Shown here: in pieces, positions 46,412-58,297 of the stretch
Numbering within the stretch: the first letter of the stretch is position 1
Layout: the number at the start of each line of letters is the position of its first letter
Origin: Marinobacter sp. AC-23
Lineage (GTDB): Bacteria; Pseudomonadota; Gammaproteobacteria; Pseudomonadales; Oleiphilaceae
Assembly (NCBI RefSeq): GCF_001858325.1
Contig: NZ_MBPP01000089.1
Span: forward strand, 23,490 to 87,489
DNA length: 64,000 nt
Direction of reading: 5' to 3'
The notes under the pieces: generated by a model
Databases searched by the model: none
What the model was told of the DNA's origin: nothing
The model's input: only the letters and a program-made list of their open reading frames with translations
Translations under genes and position numbers: made by a program

Positions 46412-46804
46412 ATGGATGACAACTTCGAGAACTTGAAGATCATGGTGATCGACGACAGTAAAACCATTCGTCGCACCGCAGAAACCCTCCTGAAGAAGGT
46501 TGGCTGTGAGGTTATCACCGCAACGGACGGTTTTGACGCTCTGGCCAAAATTGCTGACTCACAGCCGGACATCATTTTTGTAGATATAATGATGCCTCGC
46601 CTGGACGGCTATCAGACCTGTGCGCTCATAAAGAACAACTCCTCTTTCAAAAAGACGCCGGTGATCATGCTGTCAAGCAAGGACGGGCTTTTTGATAAGG
46701 CCAAGGGCCGCATCGTAGGCTCTGACCAATACTTGACCAAACCGTTCAGCAAAGATGAGCTGCTTAATACGATTCGTCACTATATACCCGTGACGCCACA
46801 GTAA
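46412..46804 (+). CDS. pilG: Twitching-motility response regulator PilG
   Basis: A 130-residue single-domain CheY-like regulator: KIMVIDDSKTIRRTAETLL, IIFVDIMMPRLDGYQTC (phosphorylation Asp), PVIMLSSKDGLFDKA, and QYLTKPFSKDELL. In P. aeruginosa, PilG is phosphorylated by ChpA and promotes pilus extension through PilB/cAMP. It heads the pilGHIJK-chpABC operon. Confidence 0.96.
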   Translation: MDDNFENLKIMVIDDSKTIRRTAETLLKKVGCEVITATDGFDALAKIADSQPDIIFVDIMMPRLDGYQTCALIKNNSSFKKTPVIMLSSKDGLFDKAKGRIVGSDQYLTKPFSKDELLNTIRHYIPVTPQ

Positions 46805-46837
46805 ACCCTGCTGACACATAGAACCATCGAGGAACTA

Positions 46838-47199
46838 ATGGCTCGCATTCTGATTGTTGACGACTCCCCGACTGAGGTTAAAAAAATCTCCACCATTCTG
46901 GAAAAGCACAAACACGAAGTGCTTACCGCCGACAATGGCGCCGATGGTGTTGCCAAAGCACGCGCCGAGACCCCGGATTTGGTGCTCATGGATGTGGTTA
47001 TGCCTGGCCTAAACGGCTTTCAGGCAACCCGCCAGCTGACCCGGGCCCCGGAAACGGCTTCCATACCTGTGATTATTGTCACAACCAAGGACCAGGAAAC
47101 CGACCGAGTTTGGGGAACCCGCCAGGCGCCAAGGGATACCTGGTGAAGCCGGTTAAAGAAGACGACCTGATCAACACAATCAACAGTCTGATTGCCTGA
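46838..47199 (+). CDS. pilH: Twitching-motility response regulator PilH, interrupted by a -1 frameshift
   Basis: A CheY-like receiver: RILIVDDSPTEVKKIS, LVLMDVVMPGLNGFQ, VIIVTTKDQETD. The frame breaks at 47125-47126 (GG); a third G restores GAKGYLVKPVKEDDLI, including the conserved Lys, and stop 47197-47199, giving 120 residues. Without the repair the protein ends in GTRQAPRDTW, lacking helix 5. PilH opposes PilG, acting on retraction, in P. aeruginosa. It lies 33 nt after pilG. Confidence 0.95.
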
Positions 47200-47219
47200 T
47201 CCCCAACCGTGGAGTAAGC

Positions 47220-47765
47220 ATGTCCGCCCAGGCAGCCCCTTTTGCCGTTTTGACGGATATCGCCCAGCGCAGCCGCTCCATGGCTGCGGGCTTGCCAGAA
47301 CAACAAGAGGCCGTGGAACTATGGAACGGCATCGGGTTTGTTCTTGCAGGCGAGCGCTATGTAGCTCCCATGGGCGAGGTCACTGAAATACTGCACGTTC
47401 CCCGGTTTACACATATTCCGGGCGTACGGCCATTTTTGATGGGTGCTGCCAACGTTCGCGGTCGCCTCCTCCCCTTGGTAGACCTTGCCGGCTTCTTTGA
47501 CATTCCTCGCTCTTCCCGTAACCAGCGGGAACGGCGGGTTCTTGTTATTGAGCAGGGCGATGTCTTCAGTGGCCTGGTTGTCGATACCGTGCTGGGCATG
47601 CAGTACTTTGCAACCGACAGTTTCAAGGCAGCACCGGCTGGTGTGCCTGAAAACGTTCAACCGTTTGTCGCAGGCGGTTACGAACGAAACGAAGAAGTCT
47701 GGAAAGTGTTCTCCGCCGTCGACTTGCTCGAAGACGAACGCTTTCTCGACGTCGCACAGTGGTAG
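47220..47765 (+). CDS. pilI: CheW-like adaptor PilI
   Basis: A 181-residue CheW-domain protein that links the receptor PilJ to the kinase ChpA. It has ERYVAPMGEVTEILHVP, IPGVRPFLMGAANVRGRLLPLVDLAGFF and FSGLVVDTVLGMQYF, matching the CheW fold. An N-terminal helical extension (about 35 residues) is usual in PilI. It lies 20 nt downstream of pilH. Confidence 0.95.
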   Translation: MSAQAAPFAVLTDIAQRSRSMAAGLPEQQEAVELWNGIGFVLAGERYVAPMGEVTEILHVPRFTHIPGVRPFLMGAANVRGRLLPLVDLAGFFDIPRSSRNQRERRVLVIEQGDVFSGLVVDTVLGMQYFATDSFKAAPAGVPENVQPFVAGGYERNEEVWKVFSAVDLLEDERFLDVAQW

Positions 47766-47857
47766 GAGTGATGACAGTGGCAGGATAAACACCCTGACTG
47801 CCTGAAACCTGATTAAAACAACTTGCCCAATTCCAGAAGAGGCCGGGAGCCAGAAAA

Positions 47858-49933
47858 ATGAAAAACAGAGCCGGAAGAATCGGTATGGGTCAGGGGGGCA
47901 ACAAGCTTGTTGCCGGCCTGATTACCTCACTGATCGCACTCACCGTCCTGCTCGTTGTGGTCCTGTTTATCATTAACAGGGACAGCCAGAACGACCAGGA
48001 ATATATCGCCAACGCCGCAGAGCTCAGGGTGCTGTCACAGGAAATTGCGAAAAACGCGACTGAAGCCGCCGGCGGTACCGCCGAGGCATTCAATCAGCTG
48101 CGCCGCTCCCGCGATGAATTCCAGCAACTCTGGTCCAATGTGACCGAAGGCAACCCGGAAACCGGCCTGCCACCCAGTGAAATGGCCAGCGCAAGCGGTG
48201 TTCAACAACACTGGAATTCGGTACGCGAGAACGCAGACAGCATTTTGTCCACCCGAGACGCAGTGCTGGGTCTGCACGAAGTGGCGCGCACCCTGAACGA
48301 GACCATCCCTCAGCTCCAGGTGGAGTATGACGATATCGTACAGATCCTGCTGGATAACGGTGCGCCGGCGGAGCAGATTGCTCTGGCTCAGCGCCAGTCA
48401 CTGCTGGCAGAACGTATTGTGCGCTCGGTAAACAACGTCCTCTCTGGTGATGAAGACGCCGTTATTGCCGCCGACCGGTTTGGCCGCGACGCCAGCCTGT
48501 TCGGTCGGGTACTTGACGGCCAGCTTAACGGCAAGCCCGCCATGGGCATTTCCAAAGTTGACGACGAAGACGCCATTTACGGCCTGGAAGCGGTAGATGA
48601 GCTGTTTGAGTTTGTTTCCCAGAACGTAGACGCTATTCTTGAAGCCTCTCCCGACCTCTTCAAGGTACGTACAGCGGCCAGCGACATTTTCCAGAATTCC
48701 GAGATCCTGTTGTCTGAACTGTCCGTTCTGGCGGAAAGCTTTCGGGCGCAAAGCGGCTCGCGGTTAGTCAGCCCGACACTGGCCTTTATCATTCTGGCCG
48801 CCATGGTTGCCATGGTTGTATTTATCGGCCTTGCTCTATACCGGGAAGCTCAGGCGCGCCTGACAACTACCCAGGAACAGAACGAACAAAACCAGAACGC
48901 GATCCTGCGACTACTGGACGAACTGGCCGACCTGGCCGACGGCGACCTTACCACCGAGGCCACGGTAACCGAGGACTTCACCGGCGCCATCGCCGACTCC
49001 ATCAACTACGCGATCGACCAGATGCGTGGCCTGGTACAAGCGATTCGTGGCACCGCAGTACGTGTGGCCTCAGCCGCCCAGGAAACTCAGTCTACGGCCA
49101 TGCACCTGGCTGATGCTTCCGAGCACCAGGCACAAGAAATTGCTGGTGCCTCTGCCGCGGTTAACGAGATGGCTGTGTCTATCGACCAGGTATCGTCCAA
49201 CGCTGCGGAATCCTCAGCGGTTGCGGAACGCTCGGTTGCCATCGCCAAGAAAGGCGCGGAAGTGGTACAGAACACCATTCGCGGCATGGACAACATCCGT
49301 GAGCAGATCCAGGAAACTTCCAAGCGGATCAAGCGTCTGGGTGAGTCTTCCCAGGAGATCGGTGACATCGTATCCCTGATCAACGACATTGCCGACCAAA
49401 CCAACATTCTGTCGTTGAACGCTGCAATCCAGGCCTCTATGGCCGGTGATGCAGGCCGAGGCTTTGCGGTAGTAGCGGACGAAGTTCAGCGCCTGGCGGA
49501 ACGTTCCTCTGCGGCAACCAAGCAGATTGAAGCACTGGTTAAGACGATCCAGTCTGATACCAACGAAGCCGTTATCTCCATGGAACACACCACCGCCGAG
49601 GTGGTACGTGGAGCTCGCCTGGCACAAGACGCGGGTATTGCCCTCGAGGAAATCGAGAACGTATCCATGAGCCTTGCGGAGTTGATCCAGAACATCTCCA
49701 ACGCGGCGCGCCAGCAGTCGTCTTCTGCAGCACACATTTCCAATACGATGAACGTTATCCAGGAAATTACCTCCCAGACATCGTCCGGTACCAACGCGAC
49801 CGCGAAGTCCATCGGGAATCTGGCAGAAATGGCCTCCGAGCTGCGGTCCTCCGTTGCCGGCTTTACACTGCCGGAAGAAGACGTGGCGGACCACGAGGAA
49901 GAGGAAGACAGCAACGTTCCGGTGGTGGGCTGA
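47858..49933 (+). CDS. pilJ: Type IV pilus methyl-accepting chemotaxis protein PilJ
   Basis: A 691-residue receptor with a first membrane segment (about 18-38), a large periplasmic PilJ-type sensor (about 40-305), a second membrane segment (about 308-328), HAMP, and a signalling domain with the hairpin tip SLINDIADQTNILSLNAAIQ, NAAIQAS wording typical of PilJ, and RGFAVVADEVQRLAERS. It senses surface contact, probably through PilA interactions. It lies 92 nt after pilI. Confidence 0.96.
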   Translation: MKNRAGRIGMGQGGNKLVAGLITSLIALTVLLVVVLFIINRDSQNDQEYIANAAELRVLSQEIAKNATEAAGGTAEAFNQLRRSRDEFQQLWSNVTEGNPETGLPPSEMASASGVQQHWNSVRENADSILSTRDAVLGLHEVARTLNETIPQLQVEYDDIVQILLDNGAPAEQIALAQRQSLLAERIVRSVNNVLSGDEDAVIAADRFGRDASLFGRVLDGQLNGKPAMGISKVDDEDAIYGLEAVDELFEFVSQNVDAILEASPDLFKVRTAASDIFQNSEILLSELSVLAESFRAQSGSRLVSPTLAFIILAAMVAMVVFIGLALYREAQARLTTTQEQNEQNQNAILRLLDELADLADGDLTTEATVTEDFTGAIADSINYAIDQMRGLVQAIRGTAVRVASAAQETQSTAMHLADASEHQAQEIAGASAAVNEMAVSIDQVSSNAAESSAVAERSVAIAKKGAEVVQNTIRGMDNIREQIQETSKRIKRLGESSQEIGDIVSLINDIADQTNILSLNAAIQASMAGDAGRGFAVVADEVQRLAERSSAATKQIEALVKTIQSDTNEAVISMEHTTAEVVRGARLAQDAGIALEEIENVSMSLAELIQNISNAARQQSSSAAHISNTMNVIQEITSQTSSGTNATAKSIGNLAEMASELRSSVAGFTLPEEDVADHEEEEDSNVPVVG

Positions 49934-49960
49934 TTTACAGCCCGAGGCTAGTGGCGGTTT

Positions 49961-50859
49961 ATGTCTGAACTTCATAACAACCCGCCATCTGCCGAAAGCG
50001 CCTGGTTTCTGCGCCGTCTTCCTGACATGGATGAGGCGCAGTTCAAGCAGTGGCAGGCACTACTGGAACATCGCACAGGCATGGCACTGCCCGCAGAGCG
50101 CCGCTCGTTCCTGGAGACCAATCTGGGCATCCGGATGCGAGAAATAGGCTGCGGCAGTTATCAGGCTTACTACGAAACAATTGTCTCGGGGCCGGATGCC
50201 ATACGGGAATGGTCAACACTGGTAGACCGGCTAACGGTGCAGGAAACTCGTTTTTTCCGGGATCCTGACGCTTTCCGCCTGGTCGCTGACTATGTTGTCA
50301 CGCGGCCAAGGGAGCAGTTCCGGAAACGGCCTATTGAGGCATGGAGCGTCGGATGCTCCACCGGGGAGGAACCTTACACGTTGGCCATGGTACTGAACGA
50401 GTGCATGGGCCAACTGGATCTGCAACCGTTATATGGCGTAACCGGCTCGGACATCAGCACGCCAGTGATCGAAAAGGCCCGGATTGGCCAGTTCAGTGCT
50501 CGCAAGTTGCTGGGCATGGAAGAGAATATGAAAACCCGGTATTTCCGCCCGGCCGAGCGGAACACCGTAGAAATTATCGACAGCATCCGGGAACGGGTCT
50601 GCTTTACCAGACTGAATGTGCTGGATCTGGATAAAGCCCCCATGCACGGATGAATATTATCTTCTGCCAGAATTTGCTGATCTATTTCCGTCGCTGGCGC
50701 AGACGGGACATTGTCAGGCGACTTGCAGAGCGGCTGGCGCCCGGGGGACTACTGGTTCTGGGCCAGGGAGAGCTGACCGACTGGCAGCCCCCAGGTCTTC
50801 AAAAGGTACCCTCGGAACATGTACTGGCGTGGATAAAGCGCCAGGCTGACGAAGAATAA
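49961..50859 (+). CDS. pilK: CheR-type methyltransferase PilK, interrupted by a -1 frameshift
   Basis: PilK methylates PilJ using SAM. The N-terminal helical domain and the SAM motif VGCSTGEEPYTLAM, VTGSDIS and ERVCFTRLNVLDLDKAPM are in one frame; the final NIIFCQNLLIYFRRWRR through EHVLAWIKRQ is in another. The break is at 50648-50649 (GG); one added base joins PMHG to MNIIFC and gives 299 residues. Read error is the simplest explanation. It lies 27 nt after pilJ and 11 nt before chpA. Confidence 0.93.
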
Positions 50860-50870
50860 CCGGAGAGGTT

Positions 50871-53800
50871 ATGGGCAACCACCATGACAGCATCGCCCTC
50901 GACTGGGTTCGGGGCGAGATACAGGACACGCTGACCCAAGGTCAGCATGCGCTCGAGGCATACGTCGAAAATCGTGACGACACTGCTCGCCTGCGCTTCT
51001 GCCTGAATTATCTCCATCAGGTGCATGGCACCCTTAAGATGGTTGAGCTTTACGGTGCAGCGCTGCTGACCGAAGAAATGGAGAAGCTCACCCAGGCGGT
51101 GTTGAACAATAGCGTTGTCAGCGTGGACGAAGCCGTTAATGTCCTGATGCAGGCGATTTTACAGCTTCCCCAGTACCTGGAACACCTGGCCAGCAGCCAG
51201 GACGATTTTCCTATGGTACTGCTGCCTTTGCTGAACGATCTCCGGGCCGCGCGGGGCGACTCCCTGCTTTCTGATACCTCCCTGTTCAAGCCCGATCTGG
51301 CCCCGTCGCGCATGCAAGTTGCAGGCAACGTTTCCGAGCGCCTGCAGGATCCCAAAGTACTTGGCCATATTCGAAAGCTTCGCCAGATGTACCAGTTTGC
51401 CCTTGCTGGCATCATTCGCGAAGAAGATCTAGACGCCCAATTCGTGTACTTGCAAAAAGTTATTCACCGGCTGACCCGCCTTTGCCAGAAAACACCCCGT
51501 GGTGAGCTCTGGAAAGCCGCAGCTGGCTTCGTGGAAACACTTCAGGCCAAGGCCAATCCAGTCAACGCAGCGGTAAAGTCCCTGCTCCGGGAGCTGGACA
51601 GCGAAATTCGTCGCCTTACCGACGAGCACACGGACATTCTCGCGCAGCCCGTGCCCGATGCGCTTTTGAAGCATCTGCTCTACTACGTTGCCCGGGCAAG
51701 GGATTTGGATTCCGAAGGCGTTACGGAGCTACGCAGCCGTTATCAGCTTGATCAAGCATTACCTTCAGAAGACGATGTGGACGCTGCCAGAAACCGGGTT
51801 TCCGGCCCTGGCCGTGAGGCTATCCACTCTGTTGTCAGTGCGCTCAACGAAGAACTCGCCAAGCTGAAAGATCAGCTGGATCTGTTTGTACGCTCAGAAA
51901 TGCGCCAAAACAGTGAACTGGAAGACCTTCTCCCTGGCATGGTGCAAGTGGGTAACACACTGGCCGTATTGGGTTTAGGTATTCCGCGGAAAATCGTTAC
52001 AGAACAGATTGAGCTGGTTGAAAACCTCAGTACCCAAAGCGAACTGGTCGACGACGGCATCCTGATGGACATAGCCGGGGCTCTGCTTTACGTGGAAGCC
52101 AGCCTAGCTGGCCTGGACAACGAGCGGCCGCCGGAGCGTTCTGGAAATAGCGGCGACAGCTTGCCGCCCAATCAGGGCTCTCGCGAGCTCGGAGAAGCAA
52201 GCAATGCCCTCCTCCGGGAATCCCGCAATACGTTAGAGCAGGTCAAATCTGCGGTCATTAACTTCATTGCTTCCCAGTGGGACACCCGCGAAATTGAGCA
52301 CGTTCCGGGTTTACTCCACAGCATTCGTGGCGGCCTGAGTTTGGTACCTCTGGACCGAGTAGCCAGCATGCTGGCCTCAGCGGAGCGCTACATCTCCGAT
52401 GTTCTGCTCAGTGACAAGCACGTTCCAGACTGGATGCAGCTAGATACCCTCGCGGACGCGATCACCAGTATCGAATATTATCTGGAGCGCTTGGCTGAAG
52501 GCATAAGCGATAACGAGGACATTCTTCGGATAGCCGAAGAGAGTCTCTCCAGGCTTGGCTTCCCTGTGGGTGAAGAGCCTACTTGGGGCACCGAGCCCAA
52601 ACAGGATGACGTGCCGGTTGTAGGGCCAATGAACACTGAGGAGCCTGCCGCCAGCGCCTCTGTGCCGCAGCCCGAAACCAAAGCCTCAGATGAAGAGCTT
52701 CTAGACGATGAAATCCTTGGCATTTTCGTTGAAGAAGCCGAAGAAGTTCTGCACACCATCCACGAATTCTACCCGCGCCTGCGCCAGAACCACGACGACC
52801 GCCCAGCGCTGACCGAAGTTCGCCGCGCGTTTCACACTCTCAAAGGTAGCGGCCGCCTGGTTGGCGCCACCAGCCTTAGCGAGCTGGCCTGGTCGGTTGA
52901 AAGCCTACTCAACGGCGTGATTGATCAGAGTATCAAGCCAAACGACGACTTGTTCTCCCTGATTGATGACGTGAACGCACGCATTCCGTCGCTGATTCAT
53001 GAGTTCCGTGATGGCCAAACCACTGGCGACGTTGCCGAGCTGATAGAGCGCGCGGACGCATTAGCGACTACTCGCCGCAGCGACAGTGAGCAAGAGGTTG
53101 TTCCAGAAGCTCCGGCATACTCTGCCGACGAGCCGGTTGTTGACAATATTTCAGAACCAGAGCTGGCCACAGACAGTCTCCCGCAGGATGACCTGATTGA
53201 CGATGAAATCCTCGAGATCTTTGTCGAGGAAGCCGGCGAGGTTCTGGAGACTATCCGGGAATACTTACCCATGCTGCTGCGTCAGCACGATGACCGCAGC
53301 GCTCTTTCCGAAATACGTCGTGCCTTTCACACTCTCAAAGGCAGCGGCCGCATGGTCAATGCATTGATTGTGGGTGAGCTGGCCTGGTCCGTCGAAAACA
53401 TGCTGAATCGTGTCATTGACGGCAGCATTTTCATGAATGACGACATAGCCGGCCTGCTGGGTGAGGCAACCGATATTCTGCCGGCTCTGGTATACGATTT
53501 TGAAAACCACCAACCGCCTTCCGTCGATCCTTCCAGCCTCGAAGCCCGAGCCAAAGCTCTGGCCAACGGCGAAATCCCTGACGCCAGTACGATGCCAGCC
53601 AGCGGAACCGATTATGTTTCCGGCGTCAGCACAACGGAACTGCCGGAGACCGATGGCGATGCGAGCGAGGGCAGTGTTGACCCGGTCCTGCTGGACATCT
53701 TCGAAAGCGAAACAGAAACCCATCTGCAAACGCTTAAAGAGTTTCTAGCGTCTGCCGGCGACAAAGTCAGCGTCTCTTACACCGACAACCTGTCCCGCGC

Positions 53801-56800
53801 TCTGCACACACTCAAGGGCAGCGCTCACACAGCGGGAATTGCGCCGATAGCCGACGTTATCGCCCCACTAGAGCGTTTCATCAAGGAATCTCGTGCCCAG
53901 AATCTGCGCGCTGACCCTGACGTGCTGTCTTTGATTGAAACTGCTTGTGACTTCCTGACACAGGGACTGGCACAGATACGCCAAGAGCCTCAGACTTCGC
54001 TGCCTGGCACAGAAGCGTTTCTGGGAAAGCTGGAGCATATCTCCCACGACAGGCTGCTACGTACTTACAGCGAAGACTCCAGCTCCAACGGCGAACAGCC
54101 AGCACCGTCCCTCCTCGTTCAGCTATTCCTGAATGAGGGCCTCGACATTGTTCTGGATGCCGATCTCATCCTTGCGCAATGGGCACAGAACCCACAGGAC
54201 CAGGGTTCGCTCTACGGCCTCACCACGGAACTGATACAGCTTACCGATGCTGCATCCGACGCCGGGTTGCCTGATTTGGCTGCCTTGTCAGAAGCATTGC
54301 AGGAAGTCTACGCTGCAGCCATTATCCACAACGAAACGCCGGATGAGCCGTTCTTCTCAACCGTGCGCAACGCCCATGAACACCTGATCAACATGATGGA
54401 TCAGGTGGCTGCAGGGCTGGCGATCGAATCCAGCGATGAACTGGTTGCCGAGCTAGAAGCCCTCACACTGTCTATTTCTGTAGCAGAAGCCGATACCACG
54501 AGCGCCTTCGATCAGGAGTTTACTGAAGATCTTGAGGAGATTGACCTCAGCTTCGACCTGAATGAACTGGAGACGCCTGAACGGGAAGAGGCTCCGGCGC
54601 ACTCTGAAACTGAAACCGCCGACAGTGAGATGGACGAAGAGCTTGCAGAAATTTTCCTCGAAGAAGCTCGAGATCTCATCGACAGCACTGGCGAAGCTCT
54701 GCAAAGCTGGAGCGAAGACACCGGAAATCTCGACATTCTGCGCTTGCTCCAACGGGATCTGCACACGCTAAAAGGCGGAGCACGCCTTGCCGATATCCCG
54801 GCAGTAGGTGATTTGGCCCATGAACTCGAAAACCTGTTTGAGGGGCTGACTGAAAAGCGCCTGTCCGTTAACGAAGAACTGTCAGACCTTCTATTCCGCT
54901 GCCATGACCGGCTTGCCGGCATGGTAGACAATATGGAAGCAAAGGAGCCTCCTCGCCCGGCACCCGATCTGATCAGTGAAATCCACGCGTACATGGATAA
55001 TACAGGCAGCTCGCGCCCGGTTACGGATGTGACGGCACCGGACGAGCCGGACAGCTCCGAATTCGAAGATGGCACGCCAGCCATACCGGAGCTTGGGGAT
55101 GCTGAAGAGCCGGATGTGGGCGAGTTCGGAAACGATCTCTCGCACATGGACCCAGAGCTCACCGGCATTTTTCTTGAGGAAGCCTACGACCTGATCAACT
55201 CAACCGGTAGTGCTTTGCACACCTGGAGTGAGGATCCGTCTAACCGTTCAGTAGCCGCAGAACTGCAGCGCGATGTTCATACCTTGAAGGGTGGCGCGCG
55301 CATGGCCGGAGTTGACGCAATTGGCGACCTGACCCACGTACTTGAGGATCTGTTCGAGAAGGTAGCGGAAGGCCAGCTTGAAGCCAGCGGTGCAATGAAC
55401 GACGTACTGTTTGCCTGCCACGACCGGCTGGCGCAAATGGTAGAACAGGTTGCTACACAAAAGCCTTGCCCCCCCGCACACGACTTGGTAAATCAGGTTG
55501 AAGCCATTCTCCATGGAGAATCTGCGCCGGCGGACAGCGAGCGTCCTGTGCCAATACTGGGCGTCACACCTGCAGACGCTCACGACCACGAGCTCACCGG
55601 CATATTCCTTGATGAAGGTCACGAGATCCACGATGCCATTAGCGAGTGTCTGGATCAGTGGCGCGACGACCCACAGGCGATGGACGGTGTTGCCCAATTG
55701 CAGCAAGAGCTGCACACCCTTAAAGGTGGCGCCAGGCTGTCTGATGTAGACCCTGTAGCGGAACTTGCTGAGGCTTGGTCCGGTGCGCTGGATACCCTGT
55801 TGTTTAACCCGGGCAACCAGAAACTCTTGCTAGCACTCAGTGATCGCGGTCTCCGCGACCTGAAGTCCATGCTCGGCGAGCTGGCCCAGGGTAATGAGTT
55901 GGTTGCAGACCCGGAACTTATTTCGGCCTTCAACGGCGCGCAACATCCTGACGCAGCAAGCAGGGAGCAGTCGGAGGACGCGACAGCAAGCGCAGATCAG
56001 GATGCGATCGACCCGGAGATTCTGGAAATATTCCTGGAAGAAGCCGGTGAAATCATGGATCAGCTGGAACAGCTCCTTGATGACTGGCGCAAAGAGCCTG
56101 CCAACAACCACTTCAATCAAGAAGCCCAGCGCGCATTGCACACGCTGAAAGGCGGTGCCCGCTTATCCCAGCTCACTTTGCTGGGTGACAAAGCGCATGA
56201 TTTTGAAACCCGCCTAATCGATTTGGGCGGCAGCGCGCCTGATGACAGCCAGTGGCAGGCTATTACCGAAGATCACGACGGCATCATTGCTCTGGTTGCA
56301 GGTATACGCGACCTTTCCAGCTCCGGCATAACACCCGTTGAGCCTGCGAGCGAGTCGACACCAGCGGCAGCAGACCCGGTGCAACCCGATGCGCCAGCTG
56401 AGCGAACACCCAAGCCTGCACGAGCTAAAGCCCGCAACAGGACCGCAGAAATACAGCGAGCCGCCCAGGAAACCATTCGGGTATCGGCACCACTGCTGGA
56501 TGACCTGGTTAACCTGGCGGGCGAAACCAGTATCACCCGTGGTCGGCTGGAGCAGCAAAGCAGCGATTTTGGCCATACTCTGGATGAAATGGCCGCAACC
56601 ATTGAGCGCTTGCGGGAACAGCTGCGCCGAATGGAAATCGAAACCGAGACACAGATCCTGTTCAGTGCTGAAAAAGAGCATGGTCCGGATTACGGTGACG
56701 ACTTCGATCCACTGGAAATGGACCGGTATTCGTCCATCCAGCAATTGTCTCGCGCTCTGACGGAATCCTCTTCAGACCTTGCAGATCTGCGTGAAACCCT

Positions 56801-58297
56801 CTCTGACCGGGTGCGTGACACGGAAACCCTGCTGGTTCAGCAGTCCCGTATCAACACGGAACTCCAGGAAGGTCTGATGAAGACCCGAATGATTCCGTTT
56901 TCCTCCATGGTGCCGCGTTTACGCCGGATTGTTCGCCAGATCAGCGGCGAGCTAGGCAAAAAAATCGAGTTTGATGTACGTAATGCTGAAGGGGAGATGG
57001 ATCGCACCATCCTGGAGCGTATGATTGCGCCGCTAGAGCACATGCTACGGAACGCCATCGACCACGGCATCGAAAGCCCGTCTGAGCGCCAGAAAAACGG
57101 TAAGGCAGAAACCGGTGAAATCACCTTGTCTCTGGCCCGCGAAGGTGGGGATGTGGTTCTGCGCATGATCGACGACGGCGCCGGCATTCCTTCTGCGGTT
57201 ATACGGGAAAAAGCCATTCGCCAAGGCCTACTGAAAGAGGATGAGGAGCTTTCCGAGCGGGAAGTTCTTCAGTTTATCCTGCAGCCAGGGTTCTCGACGG
57301 CACAGCAGGTAACTCAGATTTCTGGCCGTGGCGTGGGTATGGATGTGGTCGCCAGTGAAATCAAACAACTTGGCGGCAGCCTGGATATCGAATCACAGCT
57401 GGGCCGCGGCACTGCATTTACCGTGCGACTGCCATTTACCGTTTCGGTAAACCGTGCCTGATGGTATCCACGGGTGAAGATTTCTACGCTATTCCGCTTA
57501 ACACCATTGAAGGTATTGTCCGGGTCAGCACCTACGAGCTTGAGGAATACTACAAGCCGGATGCTCCCATGTACGAATACGCTGGCCAAGAGTATCGCTT
57601 GCAGTATCTTGGTAGCCTGCTGAACAGCGACCACCACCCCAAGCTTCAGGGCCAGGCCTTGCCGCTGCCGGTGATTCTGGTCCGCGGTGCCGAACAGCCC
57701 ATGGCGTTGCAGGTAGACAACCTGATGGGCAGCCGTGAAATCGTTGTTAAATCTCTGGGCCCACAATTCAGCACCGTTCGCGGCGTATCCGGCGCCACCA
57801 TTCTTGGTGACGGCAACGTGGTAGTGATTCTCGATCTGCCGGCCATGATCCGTTCCGACATATTGTCTGAGCGCCAGCGCCTGGCCGACCTGGAAAAGGC
57901 ACGAGAGTCTGCGCGCTACGAAGAACGCGCTACCGTTGTCATGGTAGTGGACGATTCGGTTACAGTGCGCAAGGTTACGTCTCGCCTGCTGGAGCGAAAC
58001 GGCATGGAGGTTATCACCGCAAAGGATGGCCTGGATGCGGTGGCGCAGTTGCAGGATCACAAACCCGACATCATGCTTCTGGATATTGAGATGCCACGCA
58101 TGGACGGTTTCGAGGTCGCCAGCTTCGTAAGGCACGACGACAACCTACGGGATATGCCGATCTGCATGATCACATCCCGAACCGGTGAAAAACACCGTGA
58201 GCGAGCCTTGGCTATTGGCGTAAACGAATACCTCGGCAAACCCTTCCAGGAAACCGAACTGTTGAAAACCATCGAACGGCTTATCGGTAAGCAGTGA
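50871..58297 (+). CDS. chpA: Multi-Hpt chemosensory histidine kinase ChpA, interrupted by a -1 frameshift
   Basis: The largest gene of the window, encoding 2475 residues when repaired. Ten histidine-phosphotransfer-like modules are visible. The aligned site is His at 49 (HQVHG), 483 (HSIRGG), 655 and 820 (HTLKGSGR), 979 (HTLKGSAH), 1298, 1470, 1615 and 1757 (HTLKGGAR); one degenerate module has Tyr near 1115. They are separated by acidic linkers. The CheA core follows: dimerisation (LLDDLVNLAGE), N-box RNAIDHGIES, DDGAGIP, GRGVGMDVV, then a CheW-like domain and a C-terminal receiver with Asp2405 (LLDIEMPRMDG). The frame breaks at 57457-57458 (CC), just before the CheW domain; a third C gives NRALMVSTGEDFYAIPL. 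Confidence 0.95.

Noticed and set aside
49214..49975. Minus-strand ORF of 253 codons opposite pilJ
   Set aside because: It mirrors the conserved pilJ signalling domain; the translation is a shadow with no recognisable motif.
50650..50859. Independent small gene after pilK
   Set aside because: Its translation continues the CheR domain exactly (NIIFCQNLLIYF); it is the C-terminus of pilK after the one-base loss.
56214..56744. Minus-strand ORF of 176 codons inside chpA
   Set aside because: Antisense shadow of a strongly supported kinase domain.
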